A stretch of DNA of 64,000 nt from Mesorhizobium sp. (GTDB lineage: Bacteria > Pseudomonadota > Alphaproteobacteria > Rhizobiales > Rhizobiaceae). The notes beneath the pieces are model-generated. The model made no database searches. It had not been told where the DNA came from and worked only from the letters and a program-made list of their open reading frames with translations. Below, piece after piece: positions 51,528 through 59,396 of this stretch. Positions within the stretch are counted from its first letter, which is position 1. Each line of letters opens with the position of its first letter. The stretch is from positions 1 to 64,000 of the forward strand of contig SAQG01000013.1 of assembly GCA_004020315.1 (NCBI GenBank). The letters are read 5' to 3'. The translations under genes were made by a program, and so were the position numbers.

Positions 51528-51596
51528 TGGGGTGTCGAAAGAACGAGGCGCCGGCGATCAACTCACTGATCCGGAGGAGGTGTGCGCCAGCTGGCC

Positions 51597-52169
51597 CTAG
51601 GCGTTATCGCCCCAGTTCTCCCACAGCAGCGTGATCGTGCCGGTAATCGCCAGCGTGCCGTCAGCGTCGATGTCAGTGCCGGTGGCGAAGGCCAGATTGA
51701 GGTAAAGGTCGACCGGCGTCACTGCGCCGTCAAGCGTCACAGCCGCCGCCACATCGGCGGTCGACGCGGTCGACAGTGCAGCACCGGCACCGTCCAGCGT
51801 ACGTCCGGTCGAAGCCAGCACATTGACCATGGTGCCGGCGAGCGCAGCGCTTGACGCCGCGGCCGACCCGAGGGACCAGGTCAATGCCGCATTGTCGTTG
51901 ATGGTTGAGGCGCGGGTGGTCAGCACGGCGAATTGCAGCCTTGCGGTGCCGCCCTTGATGCGCACCTTGCCGCCGAGGAAATCGAAAAGCTTATGGCTGG
52001 TATAGGCAAGCGCATCGGTAACCGGCACTTGCATGGCGTTGAGCGAAAAGACGGTGCGGTATGAACCGCCCTGCCCACTCGTCCTGGCGGCAAGCCCGGT
52101 CTTGGGCGGGGCAAGCCCGGCCTCACGGGCCGCGGCACGGGAAAGCGTCCGGGGGAGACCTCGGGTCAT
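51597..52169 (-). CDS. Phage head or decoration-type protein
   Basis: The 190-residue protein starts MTRGLPRTLSRAAAREAGLA and is rich in Ala, Thr and Ser with beta-type alternation (DLYLNLAFATGTDID, GTLAITGTITLLWENWG). Its place between the Bbp19-like gene and the scaffold gene and its composition suggest a head decoration or fibre protein. GGAG precedes ATG 52169. No named family is recognised. Confidence 0.5.
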   Translation of the reverse strand: MTRGLPRTLSRAAAREAGLAPPKTGLAARTSGQGGSYRTVFSLNAMQVPVTDALAYTSHKLFDFLGGKVRIKGGTARLQFAVLTTRASTINDNAALTWSLGSAAASSAALAGTMVNVLASTGRTLDGAGAALSTASTADVAAAVTLDGAVTPVDLYLNLAFATGTDIDADGTLAITGTITLLWENWGDNA

Positions 52170-52476
52170 GGCATTCTCCATTCTTGGGGGATTTGAGGGG
52201 CGGCCAGACCCGCCGCAGGCGGAAGCGTTACGGCCGGAGCCTGATCATTTCGATAGAGCCTGACTCTATCGTCTTGTTTGACAATGATCTTTATGATCTT
52301 TTTGTTTGACCATGAGCTTTCCGAGCCGGAAGGCCTGGGCCGTCAAGACGAAAGAAACCATGTCTTATTTCGTGAGGCATGGTGCCGCTGTTCCGCCGCA
52401 ATGCGACCGCACTTGGCAAACACTTGGCAAAATCAGCCAGTGTATTAGTTCATAAGCCTCAACGGAGTATCAGACG
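52170..52476. other. Intergenic region with short inverted repeat
   Basis: No gene seen. GATAGAG-CCTGA-CTCTATC (52252-52270) is a perfect 7-bp inverted repeat that could form a hairpin. CACTTGGCAAA occurs twice in tandem near 52410-52435, upstream of the lipoprotein gene, and may be part of its control region. Confidence 0.4.
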
Positions 52477-52791
52477 ATGACCATGTACAAAGCCATTGCC
52501 GCCCTGCTTGTGACTGCCGCGCTGGCAGGATGTGCGCAGACCGAAGGCCAGCAGAGAGCCACCACGGGGGCCTTGGTCGGCGGCGCGGGCGGAGCTCTCG
52601 TCGGTCAGGCCCTTGGCCGCGACACCAAGAGCACGGTTATCGGTGCAGCCAGCGGCGCCCTGCTGGGGGCAGTCGTGGGCAGCGCAACGACGCCGCAGCG
52701 GCGCGGCGAACAGCTTTGCCGCTATCAGGATCGCTACGGCCGCATCTACACCGCACCTTGCGACGATCGCTACTACAGCGGCAACTATTGA
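52477..52791 (+). CDS. Glycine-zipper lipoprotein
   Basis: The 104-residue protein has a lipobox (LLVTAALAGCAQTEG, Cys ~19) and a glycine zipper (TGALVGGAGGALVGQALGRD, then GAASGALLGAVVGSATTP). The C-terminus is CRYQDRYGRIYTAPCDDRYY with two cysteines. This is the common rhizobial outer-membrane YMGG-type lipoprotein, often stress-induced. It is on the plus strand inside the phage module, so it may be cargo or a displaced host gene. Confidence 0.75.
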   Translation: MTMYKAIAALLVTAALAGCAQTEGQQRATTGALVGGAGGALVGQALGRDTKSTVIGAASGALLGAVVGSATTPQRRGEQLCRYQDRYGRIYTAPCDDRYYSGNY

Positions 52792-52814
52792 GTTAGACGC
52801 CGGCGCTGGTCTTT

Positions 52815-52998
52815 CCTTCTCCCCTTGTGGGAGAAGGTGGCCGCAAAGCGGCCGGACGAGGGGTGTTCCAGCTTGGCGGACAGCCCTCATCCGAATCGGG
52901 CACAGCCACAGGATGGCTGGCGGCTCATTTCTTCCAGCACCTCTCATCCGCCTCGGCGCTAAAGCGCCGATCCCCTTCTCACACAGGGGGAGAAGGGG
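52815..52998. repeat. RIME-like palindromic element
   Basis: The left end CCTTCTCCCCTTGTGGGAGA and the right end CTTCTCACACAGGGGGAGAA are inverted relative to each other. Internal GGCCGCAAAGCGGCC and CGGCGCTAAAGCGCCG form further hairpins. This is the usual structure of dispersed rhizobial intergenic repeats. It lies between the lipoprotein gene and the Bbp19-like gene. Confidence 0.7.
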
Positions 52999-53014
52999 CG
53001 CCAGCCAGCCCTAA

Positions 53015-53335
53015 CTATCCCTCCGCCCTCGCCGCCTTCTCCAGCGCCGCCAGCCGCTCACCGTCCAGCATCAGGAACCCCATGATGTGTTGCACCACTT
53101 CGGCGCGCGCGTTACTCAGCGCGCTGTGCAGCTCGAAGCCGTTCGGCGTCCTGGTCTTGGCCAGCCACTCGCCGTAGGACGGGCGGCGGTAATAGCCTGT
53201 CGTGGCAGCGAGGTCGGCCAGGACCATCTCACCATCCTCGCCTGAGAACACACGCAGGTACGCCTTGGTCAGCGCTTCCCGCGCTTTCGCCGGGCCACCG
53301 GCCTGACCGGAATGGGCGAAACGTTTGCGGCTCAT
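53015..53335 (-). CDS. Bbp19-like small phage structural protein
   Basis: The 106-residue protein has AYLRVFSGEDGEMVLADLAA near residues 27-46, which matches the conserved core of the Bbp19 family found next to portal genes in short-tailed phages. Its ATG overlaps the stop of the portal C-terminal part (ATGA). Function unknown, probably a head component. Confidence 0.65.
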   Translation of the reverse strand: MSRKRFAHSGQAGGPAKAREALTKAYLRVFSGEDGEMVLADLAATTGYYRRPSYGEWLAKTRTPNGFELHSALSNARAEVVQHIMGFLMLDGERLAALEKAARAEG

Positions 53336-53976
53336 GCGCCGGCACCCGGCGCAGCCGGGCCGCCCGGCATGTCAGGCCCGGCCTGACCACCCTGCAGCAT
53401 GCCTTGCAAGCCATCGAGCAGGCCGCTGTCGCGCGCCTGCACGGCCGCGGGCACCGCGTCCCTCGCGACCTTGCCGGCAGTGGCGATCGCCGCCATGCCG
53501 GCTTGCGCAGTTTGCGCCTTGGCTCTGGCATCGCGGATGCCGGCCACCTCGTCCTGGCGGCGAAAGATGCGCTGTGGGCTGCGGCCGGCGCTCTGCACGA
53601 TCTTGAGCGCCTCGTCGCCGTCGATATTGTCCATCACGCCGGGGTCGAACTGCGCCATTTGCATGGCCGTGGTGACCACCTGGATGGTGTCGCGGGCTTC
53701 CGCCGAGCGGCGTAGAACGTCGAGCGGGCCGGTGAAGGTCGGCCGCACCGCCTTGCCAGCGAGGCTAGCCGGCGGCAGGAAGCGGCTGTCTTCCTCGTAT
53801 AATCCCTTGTCCTCGAGAATACCGAGCTCGCGGTCGAGATTCGAGGCAAAGCCGGCCTGGATGATCGAGCCGGACGGACCGAGCAGCGCGCCCTTCTCCT
53901 CCTGCCTGATCAAGGCTTCGGTGGCCGTCATTTGCGGGTTCTGCACAAGCGTCTGGAACAGGTTGACGAACATCAT
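53332..53976 (-). CDS. Portal protein, C-terminal part (separate frame)
   Basis: The 214-residue frame starts MMFVNLFQTLVQNPQMTATE and continues the portal sequence that breaks off at 53973 in the upstream gene (EALIRQEEKGALLGPSGS is a typical portal motif). The tail is Gly/Pro/Gln-rich. The ATG overlaps the premature TGA of the first part (ATGA), so coupled reinitiation could still make it as a second polypeptide. A two-base insertion (CG) in the CGCG run at about 53978-53982 explains the split. Confidence 0.7.
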   Translation of the reverse strand: MMFVNLFQTLVQNPQMTATEALIRQEEKGALLGPSGSIIQAGFASNLDRELGILEDKGLYEEDSRFLPPASLAGKAVRPTFTGPLDVLRRSAEARDTIQVVTTAMQMAQFDPGVMDNIDGDEALKIVQSAGRSPQRIFRRQDEVAGIRDARAKAQTAQAGMAAIATAGKVARDAVPAAVQARDSGLLDGLQGMLQGGQAGPDMPGGPAAPGAGA

Positions 53977-55094
53977 GTCGCGCGGATCTCCGCGGCCCGG
54001 CTTTCCGCGTAGTTGAACGCATAGGTCGGGTTCTGGCCCACAGCGATCGGCGCAATCAGCGGCCGGCCATTGTCGTCGATCAGGCCGGGATAATTCTCGC
54101 CGGGATTGAGCACCGGCACATAGTCGAGCCGCGCCTTCGAGGCGGTCGCCGGATCGGTGATCTGCTGCAGGGCGCGCAGGCCGGAGCGGCGCACGGCGTT
54201 TTCCTCGCGCACCGTCGTCAGCGCCTCGATGGTCGGCGAGATGCCGTAGGGGTCGCCCTCGTAGCGGCGCCAGTTGAACGTCGACACCGGGAAGGAGCGG
54301 AAACCGCTCTCCCTGACGATGACCTCCTCGTCTTCGATGACGTGATAGGAGGCGAAGGCCGTGTCGAGATACTGATAGGTGCCGCCCAGCCGGTACATCT
54401 TGCGCTCGTCGCGCGGCTGGATGCACTGGATCAGCGAAATCTTCGTCTCGCATTTGGCCGGATCATCGACCAGCACCTTGATCCGCGCCGGCAGCTTCTC
54501 ATAGCCGAGCAGCTGCGCCGCCTGGCGTGCCGTGCGCTCGTAGCGGCGGTGGAAAATGTCGACTTGGCCCCAGCGGTTGCGCGAGAGATAGCCCTCGACC
54601 ACCGGGATCGATGCATAGCGGATCAGCGTGCCGCCAAAGCCCTCCTCGGCGTAGAGATAGGCCGGGCCGTAGCGCACGACGTTGCGCAGGCAGGCCTGCG
54701 TTGCCGGCACGAAATTCGAGTTGGCGGAATAGCGCAGCGAGAACAGGAAATCGCGAAGCGCCTCCGCCCATTCCTTTTCCTCGTCGCTCTCTTCGTCATT
54801 CATGGCGGCGGTCGACAGCCCGTGCCATTTTTCCGACTGCGGGATGATCAGGCTTTCCAGCCCCGCAGCCAGCCGGTTGGCCGCCGAGTTGATGGTATTG
54901 GCGTAGACACGGGCGCCGCGACGCTCCTGCCGCTCCGCCTGCGAGTCCGCGCCCCGGCGGCCACTCCAGACATCGGGCGCGTCGGGGTCGCAGAATTCCG
55001 ACACCGCCTCCCAGACAGCCTCATACTGGCTGCGCTCGCTCTCGAGTTCGGCCTGTCGCGACAGGATATCGTGGGCACGGGAATCGCTCGTCAT
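53973..55094 (-). CDS. Portal (head-tail connector) protein, N-terminal part
   Basis: The 373-residue protein starts MTSDSRAHDILSRQAELESE and has portal features: RVYANTINSAANRLAAGLES, SEKWHGL, VRYGPAYLYAEEGFGG and EGDPYGISPTIEALTTVREE. In related portals the protein continues for about 200 residues, which are found here in another frame at 53332-53976. The portal forms the dodecameric ring through which DNA enters the head. Confidence 0.8.
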   Translation of the reverse strand: MTSDSRAHDILSRQAELESERSQYEAVWEAVSEFCDPDAPDVWSGRRGADSQAERQERRGARVYANTINSAANRLAAGLESLIIPQSEKWHGLSTAAMNDEESDEEKEWAEALRDFLFSLRYSANSNFVPATQACLRNVVRYGPAYLYAEEGFGGTLIRYASIPVVEGYLSRNRWGQVDIFHRRYERTARQAAQLLGYEKLPARIKVLVDDPAKCETKISLIQCIQPRDERKMYRLGGTYQYLDTAFASYHVIEDEEVIVRESGFRSFPVSTFNWRRYEGDPYGISPTIEALTTVREENAVRRSGLRALQQITDPATASKARLDYVPVLNPGENYPGLIDDNGRPLIAPIAVGQNPTYAFNYAESRAAEIRAT

Positions 55095-55202
55095 GGCAAT
55101 CTTTCTTCGGTCGTCTCAGCTTATTTTGGGGCGGTCGAATTTTGTCCGCTTTTGCGATATTCAAGGGAGGCGCGGCGGGCCTTTAAGGAGGTCGATTTGA
55201 CA

Positions 55203-55820
55203 ATGACGGAGAGCCTACCCGGTGCCCTGACGAGGCGAAGCAAGCAGGTTGCAAAACGGCTGATCGGCTACGATTCCCGCAACTGGCTGCGCATCAGGCA
55301 GATCGAGGCGTTCACCGCGTTTCTTGAAGCGGACGGCCGCAAATCATCCGACGTGATCGAGATTTCGCCCGGCTGGAACCGCTACTGGAAGACGATGTGC
55401 TCCAACTACACCTCGGTCGATTACCCCGATTTCGACATCTGCAAGGACCGCACCGACCGGCAATATTCCGTCGTCATCGCCGACCAGGTGCTGGAACATG
55501 TGCAGCGGCCGCTTGCCGCGGCACAGAATATCCATGCCATGACCAGGCCGGGCGGCTGGGCGATGGTGGCGACGCCGTTCCTGTTCAGGGTGCATGCCAG
55601 GCCGCACGACTACAACCGCTGGACCCCCGCCGGCCTGAAGCAGTTGATGGTCGAAGGCGGCTTTCCGGAATCCGAGATAGAAGTGTTCGGCTGGGGCAAC
55701 AAAGCCTGCGCAAAAGCCCATATCGGCGGCCCAGTGCGCGCCTACGGCATATGGCGCGACCTCAGCAACGACGAGGAATACCCGCTGATGGTCTGGGCGT
55801 TCGCGCGGAAACCGGGATGA
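55203..55820 (+). CDS. SAM-dependent methyltransferase (type 11)
   Basis: The 205-residue protein has the class I methyltransferase core: VIEISPGWNRYW, DYPDFDICKD, YSVVIADQVLEHVQRPLAAA and MTRPGGWAMVATPFL. AAGGAGGT lies before the ATG. It is on the plus strand, back to back with the portal gene, and is probably lysogen-expressed cargo or a host gene stranded in the element. The substrate is unknown; proteins like this often sit in surface polysaccharide loci. The much longer frame beginning at 54342 is antisense to the portal. Confidence 0.8.
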   Translation: MTESLPGALTRRSKQVAKRLIGYDSRNWLRIRQIEAFTAFLEADGRKSSDVIEISPGWNRYWKTMCSNYTSVDYPDFDICKDRTDRQYSVVIADQVLEHVQRPLAAAQNIHAMTRPGGWAMVATPFLFRVHARPHDYNRWTPAGLKQLMVEGGFPESEIEVFGWGNKACAKAHIGGPVRAYGIWRDLSNDEEYPLMVWAFARKPG

Positions 55821-55825
55821 CAGCG

Positions 55826-55970
55826 CTCCCCCCTGAGGGGGAGATGTCGCCGAAGGCGACAGAAGGGGGTCGCCGCGCGTAAAGCGCCAACCCTGATCTG
55901 CCGCAGGAGGCCGCGTCCGGTCGCGCCGACCCCCTCTGGCCTGCCGGCCATCTCCCCCTCAAGGGGGGAG
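55826..55970. repeat. RIME-like palindromic element
   Basis: The left end (CTCCCCCCTGAGGGGGAGAT, then GTCGCCGAAGGCGAC and GGGGGTCG) is mirrored at the right end (CGACCCCCTCTGGCC, then ATCTCCCCCTCAAGG). It is about 145 bp and starts 5 bp after the methyltransferase stop, where its hairpins may also end transcription. Confidence 0.8.
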
Positions 55971-55994
55971 ATTACGCCCTTCATCGCACCCACA

Positions 55995-56189
55995 TCATAC
56001 CCCCAGCAACACGCGGCGCTGGCCGGTGAGATCGCTCGGCGACAGATCGGTCTTGACCGTGCCGGCGGTGCCCTGGCGCTGTTCGAGTTCAGCCCTGAGT
56101 GCTGCTTCTCGCGCCTGCACGTCCTTGTCTGCGATGGTCGGTGTCGGTGGCAGCGGCTTCAGCGCCGGCGGCTTTTGGAAGAGGCACAT
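55995..56189 (-). CDS. Small phage protein (64 aa)
   Basis: The protein starts MCLFQKPPALKPLPPTPTIA and has a helical middle (VQAREAALRAELEQRQ). It overlaps the end of the DUF2833-like gene by 101 bp in another frame, so it may be a short overlapping head gene. Small Pro-rich proteins starting MCLF occur at this place in many short-tailed phages. Confidence 0.5.
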   Translation of the reverse strand: MCLFQKPPALKPLPPTPTIADKDVQAREAALRAELEQRQGTAGTVKTDLSPSDLTGQRRVLLGV

Positions 56190-56658
56190 GGTTCCAGCTT
56201 TCTCTTGTCCAGTCATAGAGCAAAAAATCTTCGCCGTTCCGGCCGTAGCCCGGCAGGCGGCAGCGTTGCGTGGCGCCAAGCCGGGCAAGCCAGCGCAGCG
56301 CCAATTCATTGGCGGCCAGCGCCCGCGCCTCGACCCGCCAGGCGCCGCGCGCGGCAACCTCCGGACCGAGCACGGCGTGAAAGAACTCTGTGATACCAGG
56401 CACGCAGCGCTTCATGCGGCGCGTGCCCCAACTCCAGGCGATCCACAGCCCGCCGCGCTGCTCGGCGGCGCCGAAACCGGCTGCCGGATTACCGTTAAGT
56501 TCGGCGACGTAGGCAAAACCCTGCAGCGCCGTCAGCGCCAGCAGCGCCGGCGACCAATCGTCGAACTGGCAGTCGATCTCGTCCCGGTCTTCGGGCCTGA
56601 GGTTGGCGGCGATGTAGCTGAGGTCGCGCAACGTGGCGGGGATGATGCGGAGGGTCAT
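56089..56658 (-). CDS. GNAT-like phage protein (DUF2833, T7 gp13-like)
   Basis: The 189-residue protein begins MTLRIIPATLRDLSYIAANL and has FAYVAELNGNPAAGFGAAEQ, then RWLARLGATQRC and GYGRNGEDFLLYDWTRE, consistent with an acetyltransferase-like fold of the DUF2833 type found near head genes of T7-like phages. The C-terminal ~30 residues overlap the next small gene. It lies between the terminase C-terminal part and the portal gene. Confidence 0.62.
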   Translation of the reverse strand: MTLRIIPATLRDLSYIAANLRPEDRDEIDCQFDDWSPALLALTALQGFAYVAELNGNPAAGFGAAEQRGGLWIAWSWGTRRMKRCVPGITEFFHAVLGPEVAARGAWRVEARALAANELALRWLARLGATQRCRLPGYGRNGEDFLLYDWTRESWNHVPLPKAAGAEAAATDTDHRRQGRAGARSSTQG

Positions 56659-56688
56659 GAGGCGGTCATGTGTATGGTTGCCGTTGAG

Positions 56689-57444
56689 TTACCGAAACGC
56701 CCCCAGCGGATCGCTCTGCCCCGCCTTCCGCCGTGCCGTCTTGAACTCCGCCGGGTCGACCACCGCTTCCCTCAGCATCATCACGCCATAGCGTGTCGCC
56801 GCCATCAGATCGTCGCGTAGCTTCACCACCTGGCCATCTTTGCGGTGATAGAGCCGGAATTCCTCGAACCAGGGCAAAAGCGTCGAGAACACCTTGAAGC
56901 GGCCGCTCTGCATGCGGTCGAGCATCTCCATCAGCCCGGCCTCGACCGAGACGGAGCCGTCTGGGAATTGCGCATGGCGGGCCAGGATGTTCAGCCCATG
57001 CGCGGCGTATTGTTTGGCGAGCGCCACGCCCGCACCTTCCAGCGTTTCGCGGCGGCCGTCGCGCGGCCATGCCCAAGGCAGCCATTCGCCCCAAGGTTGT
57101 AGGGTCAGCGCCTGCATGGCGGGAGTCTGCTGCGAAGCCCGGCAGGCTTTGGTGACATAGACGACGTCGGCCTCCGTGTCCCAGGCGAGCTCGACCGCAG
57201 CGGACGGATGGTCCCAGCCGAAATCCAGCGCACCGAGCCGTGGCCAATAGCGCGGCAGCCGGAACGGCTCGCAGGCGATCAGCCCCTCGGCAATCGGAAA
57301 GATGCGGCCGGAACCGAGCACCGGAATGCCTTTGGCCCGCGCCTCGCGCTCATGCGCGGGATAGGCGGCAACGATCGCGGCGCGCTGCTCGGGCGAATAA
57401 TGCCCGGCATCGTCGATGGTCATGAAAGTGACGTGACGGGACAT
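56689..57444 (-). CDS. terL: Large terminase, nuclease (C-terminal) part
   Basis: The 251-residue frame starts MSRHVTFMTIDDAGHYSPEQ and has GSGRIFPIAEGLIACEPFRL, then GALDFGWDHPSAAVELAWD, whose Asp residues are the RNase H-fold nuclease metal ligands of TerL. The N-terminal ATPase part lies upstream at 57817-58587; together they make one terminase of about 500 residues. A ~370-bp insertion with a plus-strand gene separates them. The ribosome site before 57444 is weak, so whether this half is made is uncertain. Confidence 0.78.
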   Translation of the reverse strand: MSRHVTFMTIDDAGHYSPEQRAAIVAAYPAHEREARAKGIPVLGSGRIFPIAEGLIACEPFRLPRYWPRLGALDFGWDHPSAAVELAWDTEADVVYVTKACRASQQTPAMQALTLQPWGEWLPWAWPRDGRRETLEGAGVALAKQYAAHGLNILARHAQFPDGSVSVEAGLMEMLDRMQSGRFKVFSTLLPWFEEFRLYHRKDGQVVKLRDDLMAATRYGVMMLREAVVDPAEFKTARRKAGQSDPLGAFR

Positions 57445-57536
57445 ATTAGCTTGCCATAATTAGTTGCCGAGACGAGCTATCGCCATTGATAATACTGTTC
57501 ATCAATGAAAAGTTGCTGATGAATTGGGGGAAATAC

Positions 57537-57809
57537 ATGATCCGCATAGCAATCATTGTGGCCATTGCAGCCACTGCGTCAGCATGCCAGTCGAACGTGC
57601 CTTATGACACGAGCAAGCAGACCTGCAGGATGTACATGCTCAGGGGCTTCAAACACGAAGTTTGTACCCCGGACACACCAAATAAAGTATGCAATGTCTG
57701 GTCCAATCAGATTACAGGTGATGAAAGGATATGGTGTCAACCGCTTACCCGGAAAGCAACTGATCCTAAGGCCCGCGCCAGACAGCTTGCGGGCAGCAAA
57801 TACCCTTGA
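57537..57809 (+). CDS. Small secreted cysteine-rich protein inserted in the terminase gene
   Basis: The 90-residue protein starts MIRIAIIVAIAATASACQSN, a lipoprotein- or signal-peptide-like leader with Cys at ~17. The mature part has four more cysteines (QTCRMYMLRGFKHEVC, NKVCNVW, RIWCQPL). GGGGG precedes ATG 57537. The segment is clearly less GC-rich than the phage genes on both sides, a sign of separate origin. I do not recognise the family. Confidence 0.6.
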   Translation: MIRIAIIVAIAATASACQSNVPYDTSKQTCRMYMLRGFKHEVCTPDTPNKVCNVWSNQITGDERIWCQPLTRKATDPKARARQLAGSKYP

Positions 57810-57816
57810 TTCGACT

Positions 57817-58587
57817 TCATCCGCTGGCTTTCGCCATCCTATCCACCTCCCCCGCCGACAGGAACAGCAGCACCACTTCCGACATGCCGAGCAGCGGCGT
57901 GAAGGTGACGATGGTGATGCCGCCCGTCGCATTGGTGCGGGTCAACCCTTCGGAATAGATGTCGAGCGGCGGCTCCTCGTCGAACCAGACGCCGTGTAAC
58001 GTTTCGCCCTGCCACTTTTCGCGGCCCTTCTCATAACTCTTGAACGACAGCACCGATTCATCGGCCTGCACATCGCCGCCGCCGCCGTGGCGGACCACGA
58101 CGCTGTCGAGCCCATGCGGTGCGCCGCGCCCCATGATGGTGCTGACAATAGCGTCGGCCGGGATCATGCCGGTGCCCCACGCCGCCGGTTGCTGCGGCGG
58201 ACCAATCAGGATGCGCTGCGGATTGTCGCGCGTTCCCTCGGCGGTGACGCCGGCCGCCCACAGCCGCACGGGCGTGTCGAAAACCTTGCCTTGCCACCAC
58301 TCAGGATAGCGGCCGGTGAGATGCATCGCCCATTCCGCACCGCCGGCCCTTGTCTTGCCGAGCTGGTTGCCGGCCATGAATAGCCGCTCGCGGTTGGTTG
58401 CGCCCGCCGCATGGAACTCGGCCTGCCTGAGATAGGGCCGATAGGCGGCAAGCTGGTTAGTGCGGCGTCTGCGGTCCAGTTCCCTGAGCAGGCTCAGATA
58501 CTCGGTCTTTGCGGTCGAGACTCGGCTTTGCGAGAAACGGCCGGAGGACGGCTTCGAGGCCGCGGATGCGCTGCCTGATTTCGTCAT
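57817..58587 (-). CDS. terL: Large terminase, ATPase (N-terminal) part
   Basis: The 256-residue frame contains the packaging ATPase core: Walker A-type MAGNQLGKTRAG, Walker B with catalytic Glu LHGVWFDEEPPLD, and the coupling motif TIVTFTPLLGMSEVV. It ends GEVDRMAKASG at a TGA, just where the linker to the nuclease domain would begin. The start overlaps the small terminase gene by 131 bp; I keep ATG 58587 but a later start is possible. Confidence 0.8.
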   Translation of the reverse strand: MTKSGSASAASKPSSGRFSQSRVSTAKTEYLSLLRELDRRRRTNQLAAYRPYLRQAEFHAAGATNRERLFMAGNQLGKTRAGGAEWAMHLTGRYPEWWQGKVFDTPVRLWAAGVTAEGTRDNPQRILIGPPQQPAAWGTGMIPADAIVSTIMGRGAPHGLDSVVVRHGGGGDVQADESVLSFKSYEKGREKWQGETLHGVWFDEEPPLDIYSEGLTRTNATGGITIVTFTPLLGMSEVVLLFLSAGEVDRMAKASG

Positions 58588-58849
58588 CGCTCAATGCATC
58601 CAGACTTTTGATGTTGACGTGCAGGTCCCTTGGCAAATCCTTGGGCAGCACCGACAGCACGATCTTCAGATACTGGTCGGGCTTTTCGGTGCGAACCTCG
58701 GCAATGACGCCGGCGCCATGCGCCCGGAAATCGGCGCGGATCGCTTCCAGAAAACCATCGGCCAGCGTCTTTTTCGCCCGCCTCGGCCGGCCGGAGGGCC
58801 TGGGTTCCGTCACATCAGGCGGTTCGTCGTCGAAAGAATCCCCGGCCAT
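58457..58849 (-). CDS. terS: Small terminase-like protein
   Basis: The 130-residue protein is acidic at the N-terminus, then basic (PRRAKKTLADGFLEAIRADF), with a middle DQYLKIVLSVLPKDLPRDLH and a helical end (DDEIRQRIRGLEAVLRPFL). The size, the charge pattern and its location directly upstream of the terminase ATPase part support a DNA-recognition subunit. Confidence 0.65.
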   Translation of the reverse strand: MAGDSFDDEPPDVTEPRPSGRPRRAKKTLADGFLEAIRADFRAHGAGVIAEVRTEKPDQYLKIVLSVLPKDLPRDLHVNIKSLDALSDDEIRQRIRGLEAVLRPFLAKPSLDRKDRVSEPAQGTGPQTPH

Positions 58850-58852
58850 GCC

Positions 58853-59245
58853 CTACCCCGCAGCCCCTGCGCGCGCAGCGATCGCGGGCTTCGCCGTTTT
58901 CTTGACTGCCCGCGTGGGTTTCTTGCGGGACTTCGCCCGCTTGCCGGGGCGCTTTGCCTTTGGCCGCGGCCGGCTTGCCGCTCCGGGCTTCGTCTTGCCG
59001 GCTTTGGGCAAGGCTTTGAGCGCCGCCCTGGCGATACCAACAGAACCGTCGCTGACGCCCGCCAAGGGAAAGCCAAAGCCGCCGGCCTGATCCACAGGAC
59101 CGCCCCGGACCATGCCGATCCGCACACCGGCCGGCACTTCTTCGACCCCGTGGCGCATAGGTGCGGCGCCCCCGAACTCGCCAATAGCGCTGACGACCTC
59201 GCGGCCGTCATCGTCGGTGATGATGGTGGCGTAGCGGCTGGACAT
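58853..59245 (-). CDS. Hypothetical protein with basic Lys/Ala-rich tail
   Basis: The 130-residue protein begins MSSRYATIITDDDGREVVSA, continues with a short globular part, then ends in a histone H1-like tail (KAGKTKPGAASRPRPKAKRP). Such tails bind DNA without sequence preference. It is 3 bp upstream of the small terminase gene and is probably the first gene of the phage transcript. Confidence 0.5.
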   Translation of the reverse strand: MSSRYATIITDDDGREVVSAIGEFGGAAPMRHGVEEVPAGVRIGMVRGGPVDQAGGFGFPLAGVSDGSVGIARAALKALPKAGKTKPGAASRPRPKAKRPGKRAKSRKKPTRAVKKTAKPAIAARAGAAG

Positions 59246-59367
59246 GAGGGGTTCTCTTGGAGGTGCAGTGGTCGTTACGAGAAGCGTCGCGATCCTTCGC
59301 GACCCCCTCTGTCCCGCCGACATTTGATATCGGCAACCCAAGCAGCAAACGTTCGAAAGGGGCCTAG

Positions 59368-59396
59368 AAACAAAAAACCCGCCTCGGGGGCGGGTC
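59368..59396 (-). terminator. Rho-independent terminator upstream of the phage module
   Basis: On the minus strand ACCCGCC, CCCGA, GGCGGGT is followed by TTTTT. It stands about 120 bp upstream of the first phage gene and would block leftward transcripts from host genes entering the module. Confidence 0.7.

Noticed and set aside
54342..55202. An N-terminal extension that would make the methyltransferase 492 residues long.
   Set aside because: This part is antisense to the portal gene, and a strong AAGGAGGT site marks the start at 55203.
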